DNA from: Acanthornis magna
Taxonomy: Eukaryota > Chordata > Aves > Passeriformes > Acanthizidae
DNA length: 64,000 nt
Assembly (NCBI GenBank): GCA_036785705.1
Contig: JAWUZG010000159.1
Location: forward strand, 4,712,001 to 4,776,000
Direction of reading: 5' to 3'
The notes under the pieces were generated by a model. It ran no database searches, was not told where the DNA came from, and saw only the letters and a program-made list of their open reading frames with translations. Made by a program: the position numbers and the translations under genes. This document shows, piece by piece, positions 60,301 through 64,000 of this stretch; the first letter of the stretch is position 1; every line of letters starts with the position of its first letter.

Positions 60301-61592
60301 TTGTCTAACTGGGTATCATCCACCACACTCTTGTTGTGAGAAATAAGCTTCGAAATGTGTTCTTCCAGCCTCTTTTTCTCTAGCATGGAGGCTGTGGCTT
60401 TGTCAGCTGCCTCTGGCTTTGCAGTGCTTCCGGAGGCACACCTGGGGCTGCTGAAGGCAGTTTCGGTTTCCAGTTCCGTGCTGTGCTCGTGGAGGCTGTG
60501 CAAGGGGCTGGACGATGTCAGCTGCTGCTCTGTGCTGTCCGAGCGCGACAGATACCCCGAGTCAGTGCTCTCACACTTCTTCAGCCTGCACTCCAAGGGT
60601 TTGTAATCCCACTGTTTCTCCGAAGAGGTTGCCTGCTGCCTTTGCAGCTGAATGTGCTTATTGGCAGTCGGAGTTCTTTGCTCCTGCATCTTCTTTCTCA
60701 GACACGAACCATTTGGCAAAGCTCCTGGAGATGACAAACTTCGAGGTTCTCTTTCAGGAATCCCCTGATTAGCCTTTGAACTGAAGGCTTGATTCGCTAT
60801 TTCTTGATTTTCTGAAGCAGCTGATGAAGTGCTTGTCTCTGACAGCGAGAGCTCGTGAGGTTTCTCAGTGTCTGTTGCTGCACTGGCCTCCGAACTGGGC
60901 TGTTTGATCTCTATCCCCTGGTCCTCACTGATGCTGCTCAAGACTTTGCTGCCTTGGGGAGAGGTGGAGCTCTCCGCTGCTCTCTCATTTTGCTCCGCTG
61001 CCCCACTGCTGTCCGAGTCTGAGGGCAGCCTGGCGTTGTTGACGTGTGTTTGGGTTCTCCTGTGTTTGTACAAGTTGCTCTGGGTTTTGAACGCGATGCC
61101 GCAGGTGGTGCACGGGAAGGGCCTCTCTCCCGTGTGGGAGCGAATGTGTTTCTCAAGGACACTTGGCTTCAAACAATCTCGTCCACAGTGTTTGCAGATG
61201 TATTTCCCAGATTTTTTCGATTTTCCCGGGCTTGCACTTACACAAGAAGTGGGCGATGACAGAACGGGTAAAGTGCTGACGATGCTCAGCGTCAGGCCTT
61301 GCCCGAGCTGTTTCTGGAAGGCAGGCTGAGGCTGCTCGGCACCATCCGCAGGGAGCAGCGGGTTGAGGATGAGCGGAACGCGGGTGCCATCGAGGTGCAC
61401 ACAGCTCCTGCCGGGCAGCAGGGGCCCGTGGGGCTGGAAGGATCCCGGCAGGACGGGCTGGAGCAGCGGGATGGTCAGGGCTTTGAGGTACAGGGGCTGG
61501 GCCGGGGGCTGCCCCCGCCAGGGCCGAGGGGACGGGCCTGGTTCGGGATCCGCCGCAGCGGCCGCCGTGCCCGGCCGGGCCTGCGCCGCCAT
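53454..61592 (-). CDS. ZNF831: Zinc finger protein 831, five coding exons
   Basis: Putative nuclear transcription factor of the HIVEP-like C2H2 type, poorly characterised. My model joins 61592-57405, 56904-56759, 55062-54893, about 54829-54615 and 54308-53454, giving roughly 1857 residues against 1677 in human. An N-terminal [16 protein letters not shown] motif precedes two C2H2 fingers: Cys133/136-His149/153 and Cys161/164-His177/183, joined by the classic HTGERPF linker. Conserved blocks follow: [15 protein letters not shown] (340-353), [20 protein letters not shown] (441-460), [16 protein letters not shown] (506-521) and [20 protein letters not shown] (617-635). The C-terminus [24 protein letters not shown] matches human ZNF831. 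The start at 61592 is chosen because the acceptor CCCCACAG ends at 61605; upstream codons are intronic repeat. The C-D junction is uncertain. Confidence 0.93.
54615..54829 (-). CDS. ZNF831: ZNF831 Lys/Ser-rich exon, borders uncertain
   Basis: The open stretch includes [19 protein letters not shown] and ends ...KQKDKMDKK, resembling the human EMDKRTVKDIS region when joined to DIS of the next exon. The best-looking acceptor (TTATTTCAG, ending 54850) gives the wrong phase after the preceding exon. A weaker acceptor (AAATGTAG, ending 54830) fits. Likewise AAAAAA|GTAGGT (exon end 54615) keeps frame with the last exon, while GTAG|GTATTG (end 54611) does not. The coordinates are my phase-consistent choice. 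Confidence 0.5.
54893..55062 (-). CDS. ZNF831: ZNF831 exon after the basic exon
   Basis: The acceptor is CTGGCGCTGCAG (ending 55063) and the donor is ATGCAAG|GTAAGT (GT at 54892-54891). Joined to the previous exon it reads [21 protein letters not shown], in frame and similar to human PKR-YKGNFLQSCVQLRASRL. It is rich in Arg and Lys and leaves in phase 1. The next exon lies almost immediately downstream, and the strongest next acceptor does not fit this phase. Confidence 0.72.
56759..56904 (-). CDS. ZNF831: ZNF831 short basic exon
   Basis: The acceptor is a pyrimidine-rich TTTTTCCCCCAATATTCTCAG (ending 56905) and the donor is AAATG|GTAAGG (GT at 56758-56757). It enters in phase 0, as the large exon requires, and leaves in phase 2. 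It encodes a Lys-rich stretch ending [11 protein letters not shown], matching the human KQRKLKINPKR. An alternative acceptor at 56994 would be out of phase. Confidence 0.8.
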
Positions 61593-61604
61593 GGGCTCAT
61601 GGAT
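57405..61604 (-). CDS. ZNF831: ZNF831 large exon (fingers and central region)
   Basis: The acceptor TTTTGTGTCCCCACAG ends at 61605, 12 bases before the ATG at 61592. The donor CAGGAG|GTAATG has its GT at 57404-57403. The exon codes 1396 residues and leaves in phase 0. It carries both zinc fingers and all the conserved blocks up to [20 protein letters not shown], which matches mammalian ZNF831 near the end of its large exon. After that the sequence diverges. Much of the exon is Ser/Thr/Glu-rich and probably disordered. Translation open beyond the donor is intron read-through. Confidence 0.92.
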
Positions 61605-61635
61605 CTGTGGGGACACAAAACAAACCGTCTGCGGG

Positions 61636-62067
61636 CAGCACAAAATACACACTCGCCACTGCTGGACTGGTAAAGATATCACAGATATCGCAAATCTTGC
61701 ATTCAGGCAGCACAAAATACACACTCGCCACTGCTGGACTGGTAAAGATATCACAGATATCGCAAATCTTGCATTCAGGCAGCTCAAAATACACACTCGC
61801 CACTGCTGGACTGGTAAAGATATCACCTATATCGCAAATCTTGCATTCAGGCAGCACAAAATACACACTCGCCACTGCTGGACTGGTAAAGATATCACAG
61901 ATATTGCGAATATTGCATTCAGGCAGCACAAAATACACACTCGCCACTGCTGGACTGGTAAAGATATCACAGATATCGCAAATCTTGCATTCAGGCAGCA
62001 CAAAATACACACTCGCCACTGCTGGACTGGTGAAGATATCACAAATATCGCAAATATTGCATGCAGG
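61636..62067. repeat. 72-bp minisatellite, six copies, upstream of ZNF831
   Basis: Units begin at 61636, 61708, 61780, 61852, 61924 and 61996, exactly 72 bases apart and nearly identical. The last copy decays near 62067. Because 72 is a multiple of three, long reading frames run through it on both strands, for example a 24-residue repeat on the plus strand beginning [14 protein letters not shown]. These are repeat artefacts unless shown otherwise. The array ends about 30 bases upstream of the acceptor of the large ZNF831 exon. Confidence 0.95.
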
Positions 62068-62348
62068 CCTTATACAGACAATAATGACTTCATTTTCCAA
62101 TTAAATTGATTCATCTTTCATTTCTCATCTAGGAATTAAATTTCAGTACAGTGCAAAGAACACCAAACACAATCACTCTTACAACCTAGAGTGAGTACCC
62201 AAAGCATTAGAAACAATTCTGAGTTTCAGATTTGCAAATGGAGGCTTAAACACACCAGGAACAATACAGTTTTAATTTTCTGGAACCATTTTCCCATAAC
62301 ATATTCTTATCCTATTTTAAAATTTAATTAATAGTAGTAATTTTTAAT

Positions 62349-62535
62349 ACAGAAACACAGAACAGTTGAGGTTAGGGGGGACCTGAGGACATCTCCATTC
62401 CAAACACCTGCTCCAAGCAGAGTGAGCACTGAGGTCAGATGAGGTCAGGGTGTTACCAGTCTGGTTTTGAAAACCTCTGGGGATAAAAACTGCACAGTTT
62501 CTTTGGGCAAGCAGCTCCAAACACAGGACATGAAA
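62349..62535 (-). mobile_element. Diverged CR1-like fragment
   Basis: Reading on the plus strand: AGAACAGTTGAGGTTAGGGG, then a GGACCTGAGGACAT block, CCAAACACCTGCTCCAAGCA, TTTTGAAAACCTCTGGGGAT and GGGCAAGCAGCTCCAAACAC. This is the reverse complement of a CR1 3' region (GGTTGGAAGGGACCT...CTGCTC...CTCCAGGGATGG...GGGCAACCTGTTCCA). It is more diverged than the copy at 46.9 kb and lies upstream of ZNF831. Confidence 0.7.
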
Positions 62536-62748
62536 CATGCCTGCATATTATCTGTGCTTACCCAATTTAAGGGAGCTAAGGCCAAACACATTGCAACAAG
62601 GGGTGTAAAATGAAAATCTGTGAAGAAAATGGAAGTCGTGTCCTGTTTTACAAGTCAGATTTGCATAAATATGTGCAAAGTAGAAAAGATGGTATCATAG
62701 GAAAATAGTGTGATAAATTAAAGCTAGCTTTTGTGTGGACCAAATTAA

Positions 62749-62799
62749 TTGGACCAAAATGGTCCAATGGACCATTTTTGGTCCAACCAAAAATGGTCT
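62749..62799. repeat. GGACCA/TGGTCC hairpin cluster
   Basis: TTGGACCAAAATGGTCC (62749-62765) is followed after AAT by its near-perfect reverse complement GGACCATTTTTGGTCCAA (62769-62786). A third related arm, CCAAAAATGGTCT, ends at 62799. Two alternative hairpins can form. Confidence 0.85.
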
Positions 62800-64000
62800 A
62801 ATGAATGGAGTTATTATTGTAAACTGCTAACTTTTAGATGCTTTCAATGCCAGAAGAAAACATCTCCTATACACAGCTTTTGAAAAAAGTTAATCTCCTC
62901 TTTTGAAATCTGTCCTAATATATGCAGGGCTGGTGCTGGTTCAGACTAATTTCAGCAAAAATCTGTATTGTCTTTTTTTCTTTCTTAGAAACAAAGGAGG
63001 AAACTATCAGAATAAGCAAGTTGAGAATTTTCTTTGGAAGAGCTGATAGGGGCAGGAGCATAACCCCTTGTAATTACAGTTGGGGTGAAAATCAGGTGAT
63101 CTGTGAATGTTTATTTGATTCTTACTCAGCTATGCTCACTGGATACACTGGCTGCTATGAATAATGGGTTGTTCTTGTGCAAACAGCCATAAAAAACCCA
63201 TTTGGAATAACATAATCAGTGGCTAAATTTGAAATCTGCAATTTGTTGCTTTACTGCACAATCTCTAGTGGTGTTTCTAACTTCCTTGGATCATTTTAAT
63301 AGGTGATCATTACTGGGAAACAGTAAAAGAATTACTTCAAAATGTCATTTGAAATTTGTAGTGGTTCCATCTCAGAAAGAAAAATTGTAAAATTAACTGA
63401 TCTGTGAACGCAAAGTGTTAGATTTTGCCCTTTTTTTCCCCCTCATGAATGTTATAAATCAAGCTCAGTTATCAGGCGTGGACTTTTCTTATGCACTTCT
63501 GACATTTCTATGTGGAATAACCACTTAAGTGGCTTTTATTATAGGTAGTGACTATAATGATGAAAGAATGTTAAAAGAATATGGCTTGTTAAAGAAATTA
63601 AGTTATTACCCACATTGTGCAGAGTGGTTACCACTACAGGAGAAAAGTGGATTTCTCTAATTTGCAAAGTGATGTTATCAACACTTCAAGTCCATTTAAG
63701 AAGGTTCCTAAGTTATACAGTCACTTTTAAATTTAAACACAGCATACAATAAAAGCAACAGCAAGGGATAAGACACGGGCCAATGATACAAACTAAGCAA
63801 TAGTTTAAAAAAAAAAAATTAAAAATAAGTGTAAGGGAAAAATATGCTGCAAGGAACAGACTCCACGAAGAAAAGTGAAACCTAAATCCCCAGTAGGTAG
63901 AAGATCTAACAAGTACCACATCAGACAGAACAAGTCACTCTGTCTTTGCTTCCCTGCCTCCCCCAGAGAGAAATGTGGAAATGCACTTCCACATATTTTA

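Larger units (their letters stand above)
62068..64000. other. ZNF831 5' intron or upstream sequence
   Basis: The large ZNF831 exon begins with a splice acceptor, so at least one non-coding exon lies further right, inside or beyond this stretch. I could not identify it. The CR1-like fragment and the hairpin cluster are listed separately. The rest is AT-rich and featureless. Confidence 0.55.

Noticed and set aside
61593..61826. N-terminal extension of ZNF831 to 61826
   Set aside because: A strong acceptor ends at 61605 and the extension is minisatellite sequence. The start at 61592 fits mammalian ZNF831.
61363..62109. 248-codon plus-strand repeat protein
   Set aside because: Half of it is antisense to ZNF831 coding sequence and the rest is the 72-bp minisatellite.

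Overview
The window reads as vertebrate nuclear DNA, most likely from a bird and probably a songbird. Two single-copy vertebrate genes are split by GT-AG introns, a CR1 LINE 3' end is clearly recognisable, most of the sequence is non-coding, and simple repeats and minisatellites are common. The species call is an inference. I saw no bacterial, viral, CRISPR, rRNA or tRNA features.

Two protein genes can be read, both on the minus strand. ZNF831 occupies about 53.45-61.60 kb. It has one very large exon carrying two C2H2 zinc fingers, a short basic exon, a second basic exon, a Lys/Ser-rich exon and a last exon with a conserved acidic C-terminus. EDN3 (prepro-endothelin-3) lies at 18.7-31.58 kb, with exon 1 (signal peptide), exon 2 (mature peptide), an 11.5 kb intron, exon 3 (endothelin-like peptide) and exon 4 (stop codon). 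In human the order is ZNF831-EDN3-PHACTR3 with all three genes in one direction. The order and orientation of the first two are kept here, so PHACTR3 would be expected off the left edge. I found no exon of it.

Layout: 1-18.6 kb is intergenic, with a 48/54-bp minisatellite near 4.6-5.1 kb, a 35-bp minisatellite near 12.3 kb, a 31-bp repeat near 15.3 kb and a T-rich tract at 16.3 kb; part of 16-18.7 kb is probably EDN3 3' UTR. From 18.7 to 31.6 kb is EDN3, whose large intron holds an AT-rich palindromic block (25.8-26.2 kb) and a 39-base A run, with a CpG island over exons 1-2. From 32 to 53 kb is the EDN3-ZNF831 intergenic region, with a 45-base T run, a 29-bp minisatellite and a CR1 element. 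From 53.4 to 61.6 kb is ZNF831, preceded directly by a six-copy 72-bp minisatellite. From 62.1 kb to the end is ZNF831 upstream sequence or 5' intron with an older CR1 fragment and a strong hairpin.

The two genes are neighbours by conserved synteny, not an operon. EDN3 makes a secreted peptide ligand for endothelin receptors (in vertebrates needed by neural-crest melanocyte and enteric neuron precursors). ZNF831 is a putative nuclear zinc-finger protein. I found no convincing new gene system. The items most worth checking are the ZNF831 upstream minisatellite, the very short ZNF831 intron with a phase conflict, the early stop in EDN3 exon 4, and an intronic G-quadruplex motif in EDN3.
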